Program-made: the position numbers and the translations under genes
Part shown: positions 35,744 through 43,514 of the stretch, piece by piece
How positions within the stretch are numbered: the stretch's first letter is position 1
Layout: each line of letters starts with the position of its first letter
NCBI GenBank assembly: GCA_904502235.1
Contig: CAJGDP010000006.1
Span: forward strand, 11,871-75,870
Direction: 5' to 3'
From: an uncultured Bacteroidaceae bacterium
GTDB taxonomy: Bacteria; Bacteroidota; Bacteroidia; Bacteroidales; Bacteroidaceae
DNA length: 64,000 nt
The notes under the pieces: model-generated
The model's database searches: none
What the model was told of the DNA's origin: nothing
Seen by the model: the letters and a program-made list of their open reading frames with translations, nothing else

Positions 35744-36493
35744 ATGAATACAGAGAAAAATCAGCAAGTTAAGGACGGTGCAAACCGTAAATTGGAACTT
35801 GAGGTTAAGAAAAGTGCCAAAGTAAACTTGGAACAGCACACTTCTACATGGCTCTTGATGGGTTTTGTGATTGTTTTTGCTGTTACATTTGCGGTAATTG
35901 AGTGGACAACATTCGAAAAGGCGGAAAAGAAAGAGAAGAAAGCACAGCAGCAGGCTCTTGATATTCCTATTGATATTTTGGTGCCTTTCACAATTCCTGA
36001 GAAGAAGGTGGTTCCTCCTCCTCCCGAGGCAAAGAAGATCGTTGATATCATCGAGATTGTAGAGGACGAGGCAGAAATCGAGGAGAGTGACCTTGTTTCT
36101 ATCGAGGAAATGGGTGATGTTGTCGAGATTTCAGACAATGCCAACATTGTGGTAGAGGAAGTTATTGAAGAGGAGCAGGTGTTCCAGGTTGTAGAACAGC
36201 AGCCTGAGTTCCCCGGTGGTATGAAAGCTCTTATGAAATATCTTCAGGACAATATCAGCTATCCAAGAATTTCACGCGACAACAACTCACAGGGTCGTTC
36301 ATTCATCCGTTTCGTCGTTAACTCCGACGGTTCAATCGAAGGCGTTGAGGTGTTGAAGAGTTCAGGTGATATCTATCTCGACAAAGAAGCTATGCGTGTG
36401 GTTAGCGGTATGCCAAAATGGTCTCCCGGTAAACAGGCCGGTAAACCGGTACGCGTATTCTTCACCTTGCCGGTAGTATTCCGCTTGCAGTAA
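35744..36493 (+). CDS. TonB-family energy transducer
   Basis: This 249-residue protein is anchored by one N-terminal helix (TWLLMGFVIVFAVTFAVIEW). A proline- and acid-rich periplasmic linker follows (KKVVPPPPEAKK, then many Glu/Asp/Val pairs). The C-terminal TonB domain contains EFPGGMKALMKYLQDNISYP, RFVVNSDGSIEGVEVLKSSG and the final SPGKQAGKPVRVFFTLPV. It would transmit proton-motive force from an ExbBD complex to outer membrane receptors such as the thiamine receptor in this window; that pairing is inference. The ATG at 35744 is preferred over an upstream codon at 35672 that lies before the promoter box. Confidence 0.93.
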   Translation: MNTEKNQQVKDGANRKLELEVKKSAKVNLEQHTSTWLLMGFVIVFAVTFAVIEWTTFEKAEKKEKKAQQQALDIPIDILVPFTIPEKKVVPPPPEAKKIVDIIEIVEDEAEIEESDLVSIEEMGDVVEISDNANIVVEEVIEEEQVFQVVEQQPEFPGGMKALMKYLQDNISYPRISRDNNSQGRSFIRFVVNSDGSIEGVEVLKSSGDIYLDKEAMRVVSGMPKWSPGKQAGKPVRVFFTLPVVFRLQ

Positions 36494-36510
36494 GAAATAA
36501 GATACAATAG

Positions 36511-36539
36511 AAAGAGGCTGCGATGCAGCCTCTTTTTTT
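36511..36539 (+). terminator. Intrinsic terminator after the TonB gene
   Basis: AAAGAGGCTGC (36511-36521) and GCAGCCTCTTT (36525-36535) form an 11-base stem with a 3-base loop and a T tract. Confidence 0.85.
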
Positions 36540-36552
36540 AATACAATAAGAG

Positions 36553-37533
36553 ATGACTATGTATACTTGGGAAGAATTGAGGGATAAAGTAAATCTTTTC
36601 ATAGACGAGTTGAAATTTGAGCGTGAACCGTTGGAACTGTATGCTCCAATCAGATACACTTTGGCACAGAGTGGCAAGCGTGTGCGTCCGGTGCTGTTCC
36701 TTATGGCTTACAATATGTATAAGGAATGTGTTCAGGATGCTTTGTATCCGGCAGTGGCTATGGAGACATACCACAACTACACTCTTATACACGACGATGT
36801 GATGGACCGTGCCGATATACGCCGTGGCAAACCTACCGTTTGTGCCAAGTGGGGCGATATACCTGCAATCCTTTCGGGTGATACAATGCTTGTTCTTGCA
36901 TACGAGTTTCTTGCTCATGTGCCTGCCGACAAATTGCCCGGCATGCTGGCTCTTTTCACCGAGACCGCAAAGCAGATTGGCGATGGTCAGCAGTACGATA
37001 TTGAGTTCGAGACACGCGACAATGTAGCCGAAGAGGAGTATATCGAGATGATACGTCTCAAGACATCTGTGCTTCTTGCTGCATCGTTGAAGATGGGCGG
37101 TATGCTTGCAGGTGCAAGTGAATCGGACCTTGAGAATCTCTATGAGTATGGCGAGAAGATGGGCTTGGCATTCCAGTTGCAGGACGACCTGCTCGATGTG
37201 TATGCCGACCAGTCTCTGTTCGGAAAAAAGATCGGCGGTGATATCTGTTGCAACAAAAAGACATTCCTTCTTATAACAGCATTGAATGTTGCTTCACCCG
37301 AGCAGTTTGCCCAAATGAAGGAGTGGATTGATAAAAAGGAGTTCGATGAGCAGGAAAAGATAGCCTTTTTTACCGATATGTACAACAGACTCGGTGTAAG
37401 AGAGATCTGCGAAAAACGTATTGAAGAACTCTTTGCCATGTGCGATGCCTATATCGACCGCATATCGGTTCCCGAGGATAAAAAGGCAAACCTGAAGACT
37501 TTTGCCAACTCTCTGTTGAACCGCAAACTCTGA
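36553..37533 (+). CDS. Polyprenyl (farnesyl/geranylgeranyl-type) diphosphate synthase
   Basis: The 326-residue all-helical prenyltransferase condenses IPP with allylic diphosphates. The first Asp-rich motif is HDDVMDRADIRRGKPT and the second is QLQDDLLDVYAD, both complete, with GKRVRPVLFLMAYN upstream for IPP binding. Residues before the first motif (AMETYHNYTLI) lack the very bulky pattern of strict farnesyl synthases, but chain length cannot be fixed by eye. Met1 or Met3 (36559) may be the start. It is followed after 4 bases by an unknown gene and then by tatD in one tight run. Confidence 0.92.
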   Translation: MTMYTWEELRDKVNLFIDELKFEREPLELYAPIRYTLAQSGKRVRPVLFLMAYNMYKECVQDALYPAVAMETYHNYTLIHDDVMDRADIRRGKPTVCAKWGDIPAILSGDTMLVLAYEFLAHVPADKLPGMLALFTETAKQIGDGQQYDIEFETRDNVAEEEYIEMIRLKTSVLLAASLKMGGMLAGASESDLENLYEYGEKMGLAFQLQDDLLDVYADQSLFGKKIGGDICCNKKTFLLITALNVASPEQFAQMKEWIDKKEFDEQEKIAFFTDMYNRLGVREICEKRIEELFAMCDAYIDRISVPEDKKANLKTFANSLLNRKL

Positions 37534-37537
37534 TTCT

Positions 37538-38248
37538 ATGCCTTATCGCCGATTGCCCAAGACCGACCAGGCTCGTATACGTGCATTAAGGGCTGCCGTT
37601 GAAAGCAGTACACAGAATGGCGTGTTTACCAATGTACTCTCTCATAATACATATCACCGTGCAAAGGATTTCCTTGAGCGTTTTTCGCGAGAGGTGGCTG
37701 TGTACAGACGATGCGTAAGCGAACAGTCGTCGAAAAGGGGCAACAAGGAGTACGAGGCAGCCTTGAAGAAGGCGCGAATGTATGTGTCCCATTTCATTCA
37801 GGTGCTCAGCATGTCCATAATGCGTGGGGAGATTGCACGTAACAAACGTCCATATTACGGTTTGCCCCAGGATGAGGATTCCGTCCCCAATCTGTTCTCT
37901 GAAGCATCGGTTCTAGAATGGGGTGTAAAGGTTATTGAAGGCGAGCGTCGTCGTCAGAGCGAGGGTGGAGTACCCATATATAATCCCACAATGGGACGTG
38001 TGTCGGTTGTTTTTGAGATATTCAGGGGAATGTACGAAAGACAGCACACACTTCAGCAACGCACCAACGAGGCCCTGCGTAATATATCGGATATGCGTTT
38101 CGAAGCCGACGAGATAATATTCGAGGCTTGGGGCGAGATAGAAAAGGCTTTCGCCGTTTTTCAGGGCGAGGAGCGTATCAGGAAATGCGCTTCGTACGGA
38201 GTGATATATTACGACCGCCCCGACCGTAAAAAAGATAAGAATGATTGA
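37538..38248 (+). CDS. Conserved helical protein of unknown function
   Basis: I do not recognise a named family for this 236-residue protein. It has no signal peptide, is basic and rich in Arg and Lys, and is predicted mostly helical: PKTDQARIRALRAAVESS at the start, KKARMYVSHFIQVLSMSIMR in the middle, and a long helix RTNEALRNISDMRFEADEII. The C-terminus is a charged tail (DRPDRKKDKND). It starts 4 bases after the polyprenyl synthase stop and overlaps tatD by 8 bases, so it is a real member of this operon. An RNA- or nucleic-acid-related role could be imagined from charge only. Confidence 0.75.
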   Translation: MPYRRLPKTDQARIRALRAAVESSTQNGVFTNVLSHNTYHRAKDFLERFSREVAVYRRCVSEQSSKRGNKEYEAALKKARMYVSHFIQVLSMSIMRGEIARNKRPYYGLPQDEDSVPNLFSEASVLEWGVKVIEGERRRQSEGGVPIYNPTMGRVSVVFEIFRGMYERQHTLQQRTNEALRNISDMRFEADEIIFEAWGEIEKAFAVFQGEERIRKCASYGVIYYDRPDRKKDKND

Positions 38249-39026
38249 ATTCGTTGATACACATACGCACCTTTTTGTAACAGAATTTGACGAAGACAGA
38301 AGAGATGCCGTACAGCGTGCTTTGGATGCCGGTGTAACAAAACTCTGCTTGCCCTCCATAACTCTGGAGTCGGTTCCTGCAATCAATGCAATGTGTGAGG
38401 AGTTTCCCGGAGTCTGTTATCCAATGCTTGGCTTGCATCCGACAGAGTTGGGTGATAATTACAAGGCTACACTCGATACCATGTATTCGCTTTTGAAAAA
38501 CGACGGACGCTATATCGCGGTCGGAGAGGTGGGGCTTGATTTCTATTGGGATGACACTCGCAAGAAGGAGCAATTCGATGCGTTCGATACGCAGATTGCA
38601 TGGGCTGCAGAACTGGGCTTGCCTTTGGCAATCCATTCGCGTAGCGCATTCAATGAGTTGTATGATATGATGGAAGCTCATAGGAGCAAAGGGCTTACTG
38701 GAGTGTTCCATTGTTTTTCGGGCAGTGAAGAAGAGGCACGCAAACTTCTTTCGTTCGACGGTTTTTATCTGGGTATCGGCGGTGTGGCAACATACAAGAA
38801 GTCTACATTGCCCTCTGTGTTGAAGAATGTACCCCTCGAAAGAATAGTGCTTGAAACCGATTCGCCTTATCTGCCTCCGGTTCCTTTCAGAGGAAAACGC
38901 AACGATAGTTCTTACGTACCATACATAGCAGAGTTCTTGGCAGGGGTGTATGGCTGCACCGTTCACGATGTGGCACGCATAACAACGTCCAATGCCAATA
39001 ATCTGTTCCCTAAATTGTGTAAATGA
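38241..39026 (+). CDS. TatD-family metal-dependent hydrolase
   Basis: The 261-residue TIM-barrel hydrolase has the metal motif FVDTHTHLF at the N-terminus, GEVGLDFYW with the bridging Glu, LPLAIHSR, GVFHCFSGSEEEA, and LETDSPYLPPVPFRGKRN at the end. TatD proteins act as Mg-dependent 3'-5' DNases and some as D-aminoacyl hydrolases. It overlaps the unknown upstream gene by 8 bases and the next gene by 4, so it is part of the same operon. Metal ligands appear complete and length is normal (about 260). Confidence 0.95.
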   Translation: MIEFVDTHTHLFVTEFDEDRRDAVQRALDAGVTKLCLPSITLESVPAINAMCEEFPGVCYPMLGLHPTELGDNYKATLDTMYSLLKNDGRYIAVGEVGLDFYWDDTRKKEQFDAFDTQIAWAAELGLPLAIHSRSAFNELYDMMEAHRSKGLTGVFHCFSGSEEEARKLLSFDGFYLGIGGVATYKKSTLPSVLKNVPLERIVLETDSPYLPPVPFRGKRNDSSYVPYIAEFLAGVYGCTVHDVARITTSNANNLFPKLCK

Positions 39027-40093
39027 TGGAATTTGAGAAAATAGATATTTTCAGTGATGGCAAACGCCCCGTGCTTATTGCCGGTCCTTGCAGTGCCGAG
39101 AGCGAAGAGCAGGTCTTGGCTGTGGCATCGGCACTTGTGGACAAGGGCGTAACGCTTTTCCGCACAGGAGTGTGGAAACCGCGTACACGTCCCGGTTGTT
39201 TCGAGGGAGTGGGGCAGGAGGCTCTGCAATGGTTGCAGCTTGTAAAGAGTGAATACGGAATGCCGGTATCAACAGAGGTGGCAACGGCAGTCCATGTGGA
39301 GCAGGCTCTTGCTGCAGGTATCGATGTGCTGTGGATTGGCGCGCGTACAACAGCCAATCCGTTTGCGGTGCAGGAGATTGCCGATGCTCTGCGTGGCGTG
39401 GATATTCCTGTGCTTATAAAGAATCCCGTAAATCCCGATGTGGATTTGTGGATAGGAGCGTTCGAACGTCTTAATAATGCCGGTGTAAAGCGTCTTGGTG
39501 CAATACATCGTGGCTTTTCGGCATACGGAGAGAAGTTCTATCGTAATGCCCCACAGTGGCAGCTGCCCATTGAATTCCGTCGTCGCATGGGAACTGTTCC
39601 CATGATTTGCGACCCAAGCCACATCGGTGGAAAACGCGAACTCGTGCTCTCGTTGTCGCAACAGGCACTGGACTTGAATTTCGATGGTCTTATGATTGAG
39701 ACACACTGCAATCCTGTTTGTGCCTTGAGTGATGCCCGACAGCAGGTAACCCCTGAGGAACTTGCACTTATTCTGGCACGTCTGGTGCATCGCTCTTCGG
39801 AGAGCGTGGATGCCGATTTCATGTCGTATCGCAGCCGTTTGGACGAGATTGATGACAAACTTATGGAACTGCTTGTGAAACGCATGGCTATTTCCCGCGA
39901 GATAGGTGCTGTAAAACGCGACAAGGGGCTTACCGTGTTCCAACCGTTCAGATACAACGAAACAATTGAACGCTACACCAGATATTGTGCAGAAAGCAAG
40001 ATAGACATCGAGGCAGTAAAAAGCATCTTTGAGGCAGTCCATACCGAGAGTATCCGTCAGCAGCTGCATATTGTCAACGATACAGAAAAATAA
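39023..40093 (+). CDS. Bifunctional DAHP synthase / chorismate mutase
   Basis: Residues 1-260 form a KDPS-like type I-beta 3-deoxy-7-phosphoheptulonate synthase: VLIAGPCSAESEEQVL, RTGVWKPRTRPGCFEGVG, WIGARTTANPF and CDPSHIGGKRELV. Residues about 270-356 form an AroQ-type chorismate mutase: YRSRLDEIDDKLMELLVKRM and FQPFRYNETIERY. The fusion joins the entry and a branch step of aromatic amino acid synthesis and commonly allows prephenate feedback in relatives. The start is the first of two adjacent ATG codons overlapping the tatD stop. Other aromatic pathway genes that often adjoin it are absent here. Confidence 0.93.
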   Translation: MMEFEKIDIFSDGKRPVLIAGPCSAESEEQVLAVASALVDKGVTLFRTGVWKPRTRPGCFEGVGQEALQWLQLVKSEYGMPVSTEVATAVHVEQALAAGIDVLWIGARTTANPFAVQEIADALRGVDIPVLIKNPVNPDVDLWIGAFERLNNAGVKRLGAIHRGFSAYGEKFYRNAPQWQLPIEFRRRMGTVPMICDPSHIGGKRELVLSLSQQALDLNFDGLMIETHCNPVCALSDARQQVTPEELALILARLVHRSSESVDADFMSYRSRLDEIDDKLMELLVKRMAISREIGAVKRDKGLTVFQPFRYNETIERYTRYCAESKIDIEAVKSIFEAVHTESIRQQLHIVNDTEK

Positions 40094-40097
40094 CCGT

Positions 40098-41210
40098 ATG
40101 ATGCGTGGATTGTGGCTTGTTCTTCTATCTCTCTGCTTTATGATTTCGTGTAACAGCAGAGATGTAGAGCCTGTAGAGGGCAAACAGGTGGAAATCCGCT
40201 ACTCTTCGCTGCTTGCAATATGTGAAAGCAACGGTTATACCGTTGTGGATGTGAAGAATCCTTGGGGCGAAGGATTGCTCCGACGCTATATTCTTGTACC
40301 GTCCGACAGCGCATTGCCACAGAACCTGCCAACCGGAACTCTTGTACGCACCCCATTGAGCAGAACGGTTCTCTTTTCGGGTGTCCATGCCCTGTTGTTC
40401 CAGGAACTTGAAGCCCTATCGGCAATATCAGGAGTTTGCGACTGCCGTTATATCTATTCAACGGGGGTGCAAAGTGGGCTTAAGGAGGGCACAATACTTG
40501 ATTGTGGCAGTTCACTCGATATAAATACCGAAACAATTGTCCGGGTTAATCCCGATGCTATATTTGTCCTGCCATACGAAAACGGCGGTTATGGCAAACT
40601 CGACAGATTCTCTTACCCTTTGGTTGAGTGTGCCGACTATATGGAAACATCCCCCCTTGGCTGTGCCGAATGGGTGCGCTTTTATGCACGTCTGCTTGGT
40701 TGCGACGAAAAAGGCGACTCCATCTTCAATGCCGTCTGCAATGAGTATGAGACTTTGCGTGGCAAGGTTTCGGATGTGAGCATACGCCCAAAATTGATGT
40801 GTGAACTCAAAAGCACTTCGGCATGGTATGTCCCCGGTGGCAGTAGTACAATGGGGCAGATGTATAAGGATGCCGGAGCCGACTATGTTTTTGCAGATTA
40901 TGATACCAACGGTTCCGTGCCTCTCTCGGTTGAGGTGATGCTCGACAAGGCTGCCGATGCCGATGTCTGGTTGTTCAAATACAACTCTTTAACCGACAGG
41001 ACATACACCCAATTGTTGGGAGAGTATGCCGGATACGCGCATTTCAAGCCCTTTAAGGAGAAGAATGTTTATGCGTGTAATACTCATAGGAAGAATGTTT
41101 TTGAAGAGACTGCTTTCCATCCCGAAAGGTTCTTGAGGGATTTAGTATCGTTGTTCCATCCGTCGTTGTTCCCCGAATACAAAACAGTATATTATGAAAA
41201 GATGCGTTGA
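40098..41210 (+). CDS. ABC importer substrate-binding lipoprotein (BtuF/FecB type)
   Basis: From ATG 40098 the protein has 370 residues with a lipoprotein signal (LLSLCFMISCNSRD). The two lobes of a class III binding protein are visible: VLFSGVHALLFQELEALSAISGV, TETIVRVNPDAIFVLPY and VPGGSSTMGQMYKDAGADYV, joined by a helical backbone around CAEWVRFYARLLGC. It should deliver a cobamide, haem or ferric complex to the permease encoded next; B12 is favoured by general similarity but is not proven. It overlaps the permease gene by 17 bases. A start further upstream would lie inside the chorismate mutase gene. Confidence 0.88.
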   Translation: MMRGLWLVLLSLCFMISCNSRDVEPVEGKQVEIRYSSLLAICESNGYTVVDVKNPWGEGLLRRYILVPSDSALPQNLPTGTLVRTPLSRTVLFSGVHALLFQELEALSAISGVCDCRYIYSTGVQSGLKEGTILDCGSSLDINTETIVRVNPDAIFVLPYENGGYGKLDRFSYPLVECADYMETSPLGCAEWVRFYARLLGCDEKGDSIFNAVCNEYETLRGKVSDVSIRPKLMCELKSTSAWYVPGGSSTMGQMYKDAGADYVFADYDTNGSVPLSVEVMLDKAADADVWLFKYNSLTDRTYTQLLGEYAGYAHFKPFKEKNVYACNTHRKNVFEETAFHPERFLRDLVSLFHPSLFPEYKTVYYEKMR

Positions 41211-42219
41211 TAAAAGAATAGGCTTTCTGTTGCTTACACTTTTTATTGTGCTCCTATTTCTGGCAAATCTTGTTTACGGTTCGGTGGATATACCGTGCAA
41301 GGATGTACTGTCGATACTGCTTGGAGGCGACAGCGAACGCGAAGCATGGAGGCTTATAGTCCTTGAAACACGACTTCCGCAAGCTTTCACAGCCTTGCTC
41401 ACTGGTGCGGCAATCTCGGTTGCAGGCTTACTGTTGCAGACACTCTTCAATAATCCTCTCGCAGGCCCCGAAGTGCTCGGAATCAACAGTGGAGCAGGGC
41501 TTGGCGTGGCAGTTGTTATGCTGTTCATGCAGGGCGTGCTTGTCGCAGGCGGTATGGGCGTAACCGCTTATTTTGCAATATTTTTCGGAGCATTCCTGGG
41601 AGCGGCAGTTGTGATGGCAGTTATATTGCTTTTGTCTTCAATCCTTAGAAATAAAGTTCTTCTCCTGATTGTGGGCGTAGCGGTGGGCTATCTGGCATCG
41701 TCGCTCATATCGGTGCTGAACTACTTTGCAACATCCGAGGGAGTGCACTCCTATCTTGTTTGGGGAATGGGAAGTTTCAGCGCAGTGTCTGCAGCGCAAC
41801 TTCCGCTCTATGCCGTGCCGGTATTGCTACTGCTTGCAGTTGCACTATTCATGATGAAACCGCTGAATGCCCTTCTTTTGGGCGATGCCTATGCCCATAA
41901 CCTTGGCGTGAATGTCAAGCAAGTGCGTGGAGTATTGCTCACTGTTACGGGATTGCTCACAGCTATGGTAACAGCATTCTGCGGACCGATATCCTTTCTT
42001 GGACTTGCAGTCCCCCACATAGCACGTCTGCTATTTAAAACAAATAACCATCACCGCCTTCTCCCTGCAACAATGCTTACAGGCGCATCCACAGCACTTG
42101 TCTGCAATCTTGTGTGCCAACTCCCCGGCGAAAGCGGCTTGCTCCCCTTGGGCGCAATAACACCCCTCATCGGCGCACCAGTGATAATATATGTGGTGCT
42201 CAGGAATAGGGGGATGTGA
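41194..42219 (+). CDS. FecCD/BtuC-family ABC importer permease
   Basis: The 341-residue inner membrane permease has about ten helices. VLETRLPQAFTALLTGAAIS, LLLQTLFNNPLAGPEVLGIN and LLTVTGLLTAMVTAFCGPISFLGLAVPHIARLL are family signatures; the last includes the loop that contacts the ATPase. It works with the adjacent binding protein to import a cobamide or iron complex. The gene for the ATP-binding subunit that usually follows is absent: the sequence after 42219 turns AT-rich and encodes an unrelated protein. An ATPase from elsewhere may serve it. Confidence 0.92.
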   Translation: MKRCVDKRIGFLLLTLFIVLLFLANLVYGSVDIPCKDVLSILLGGDSEREAWRLIVLETRLPQAFTALLTGAAISVAGLLLQTLFNNPLAGPEVLGINSGAGLGVAVVMLFMQGVLVAGGMGVTAYFAIFFGAFLGAAVVMAVILLLSSILRNKVLLLIVGVAVGYLASSLISVLNYFATSEGVHSYLVWGMGSFSAVSAAQLPLYAVPVLLLLAVALFMMKPLNALLLGDAYAHNLGVNVKQVRGVLLTVTGLLTAMVTAFCGPISFLGLAVPHIARLLFKTNNHHRLLPATMLTGASTALVCNLVCQLPGESGLLPLGAITPLIGAPVIIYVVLRNRGM

Positions 42220-42257
42220 TTGGGGAGAAAGCATTCTTATGCTGTCCGATCCAAAAG

Positions 42258-42265
42258 TATCTTCG
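42258..42265 (+). promoter_or_regulatory. Putative -7 element before the GIY-YIG gene
   Basis: TATCTTCG lies 116 bases before the ATG at 42382. A second candidate, TTTG (42317-42320) - 22 bases - TAGATTTA (42343-42350), is closer to the gene. Neither is decisive. Confidence 0.3.
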
Positions 42266-42381
42266 TGAAAATTCTTTGTTTTTTATGAATTCTTATTATT
42301 TTTGCTTGACGAAAAATTTGTGCCCTGTGCTGAATGGATGTGTAGATTTAGGTTGGTGTAAATGAATAAACTATTTAAAAT

Positions 42382-43065
42382 ATGTGTAGCAAAGAATTTG
42401 GTTATGTTTATATATTGACTAATCCCAGTTTTCGTGAAGATTGGGTAAAAATTGGCAAAAGTTCTCGCCCTGTAGATGTGAGAAGTAAGGAACTTGACAA
42501 TACTGCAGTTCCTCTCCCTTTTGAAATTTATGCTACACTCAGAACCTCTAAGTATGACAAGGTGGAAAAGCAGATTCATAAACAGATAGATCGTCTTACC
42601 GATTTGCGTATACGTCAGAAACGTGAGTTCTTCAATATTGCTCCATCGGTTGCTCTTGATATAATGCGCGACATCGCAGACTTGCTCGAAGATGCTGAAT
42701 TGGCAGTGTATGTTGACGGCAAACCTGTTATAAGTGGTAGTAAAGATGAAGATAAGAAAATCGATGCTGCAAATGAGGATAAAAAGCGTAAAAAGGCGAA
42801 GCCGGCATTTAAATTTCACATGGTAGGGCTTAATGTGGGTGATACAATTGTTTTCGATGCGCTTAATCTGTCTGTAAAAGTGGCTTCTGATGATAAAATA
42901 GAATATGAGGGACGCTTATGGTCTCTTTCTGCTTTTACAGCTGAATTTCTTCCAGAGAATATACAAAATACTTCCGGAGCTTATCAGGGTCCGAAGTTTT
43001 TTAGCTATGGGGGTAAAACTTTGTCGCAGATGCGATTGGAGGTTGAAGAGACTATGAATAAATAA
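42382..43065 (+). CDS. GIY-YIG nuclease-like (T5orf172/MUG113) protein with C-terminal RAMA/DUF4357-like domain
   Basis: The N-terminal 95 residues match the T5orf172 branch of GIY-YIG domains: FGYVYILTNPSF, WVKIGKSSRPVDVRSKEL, and KQIHKQIDRLTDLRIRQKREFF with the late Glu-Phe-Phe. A charged linker (KDEDKKIDAANEDKKRKKAK) leads to a small domain, MVGLNVGDTIVFDALNLSVK and YGGKTLSQMRLEVE, resembling RAMA/DUF4357 modules found with restriction and DNA-handling proteins. It could be a DNA endonuclease or a defence-related protein; that is inference. It sits in an AT-rich segment between the importer and ilv genes, suggesting acquisition. There is no signal peptide. Confidence 0.82.
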   Translation: MCSKEFGYVYILTNPSFREDWVKIGKSSRPVDVRSKELDNTAVPLPFEIYATLRTSKYDKVEKQIHKQIDRLTDLRIRQKREFFNIAPSVALDIMRDIADLLEDAELAVYVDGKPVISGSKDEDKKIDAANEDKKRKKAKPAFKFHMVGLNVGDTIVFDALNLSVKVASDDKIEYEGRLWSLSAFTAEFLPENIQNTSGAYQGPKFFSYGGKTLSQMRLEVEETMNK

Positions 43066-43349
43066 CAACGCTGAACAAAAGTGCCTAATACGAAATAGTC
43101 TTCAGTGAATTTCTTGAAAATGCCGTGTGTATCATTTAATGAATTACATATTTTTGAACAAGACAATTCGTCAGTTGTCGACCGATGAATTTACAAACGT
43201 TTCTATTTAAGGTGTTTTTTATCAATAGGATATTCTTTAATCAATCAACCTTAGAAATTTTGATGATGTTCCAAATGTCGGTTGACTAAGCTACCGCGTT
43301 ATTTTGTTTTATTTTGTCAATTAAACATGCTATTTCTCTTTTAAAATTC
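43066..43349. other. AT-rich intergenic stretch without a visible gene
   Basis: This stretch has no open frame with coding character, no tRNA and no clear terminator after the GIY-YIG gene. It is markedly AT-rich compared with its neighbours and may be decayed sequence from the event that brought the nuclease gene. Confidence 0.5.
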
Positions 43350-43380
43350 TTGTATAAACTGAAAAAAGAGTTTATTTTTG
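43350..43380 (+). promoter_or_regulatory. Promoter of the ilv operon
   Basis: TTG (43350-43352, in CTTG) - 20 bases - TATTTTTG (43373-43380) fits the Bacteroides consensus. It leaves a leader of about 130 bases before ilvD, containing a weak CCTTTC/GAAAGG hairpin (43472-43495) close to the start codon. Confidence 0.6.
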
Positions 43381-43514
43381 CAATCTTAATCGAGAAAACG
43401 GTAATATTTGTATTTTATAGTCCTGTTTCGGCTGTTTTTGGTTGAAAATGGGGATACATCTATTTTGAATGCCTTTCTCTTTTTGGGGAAAGGTTTCTTG
43501 TTAAAATTAATGTT

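Noticed and set aside
42283..42819. Minus-strand frame of 178 codons with a hydrophobic start, opposite the GIY-YIG gene
   Set aside because: The AT-rich sequence gives Phe/Ile-rich antisense translation; the plus-strand frame has a recognisable nuclease domain.
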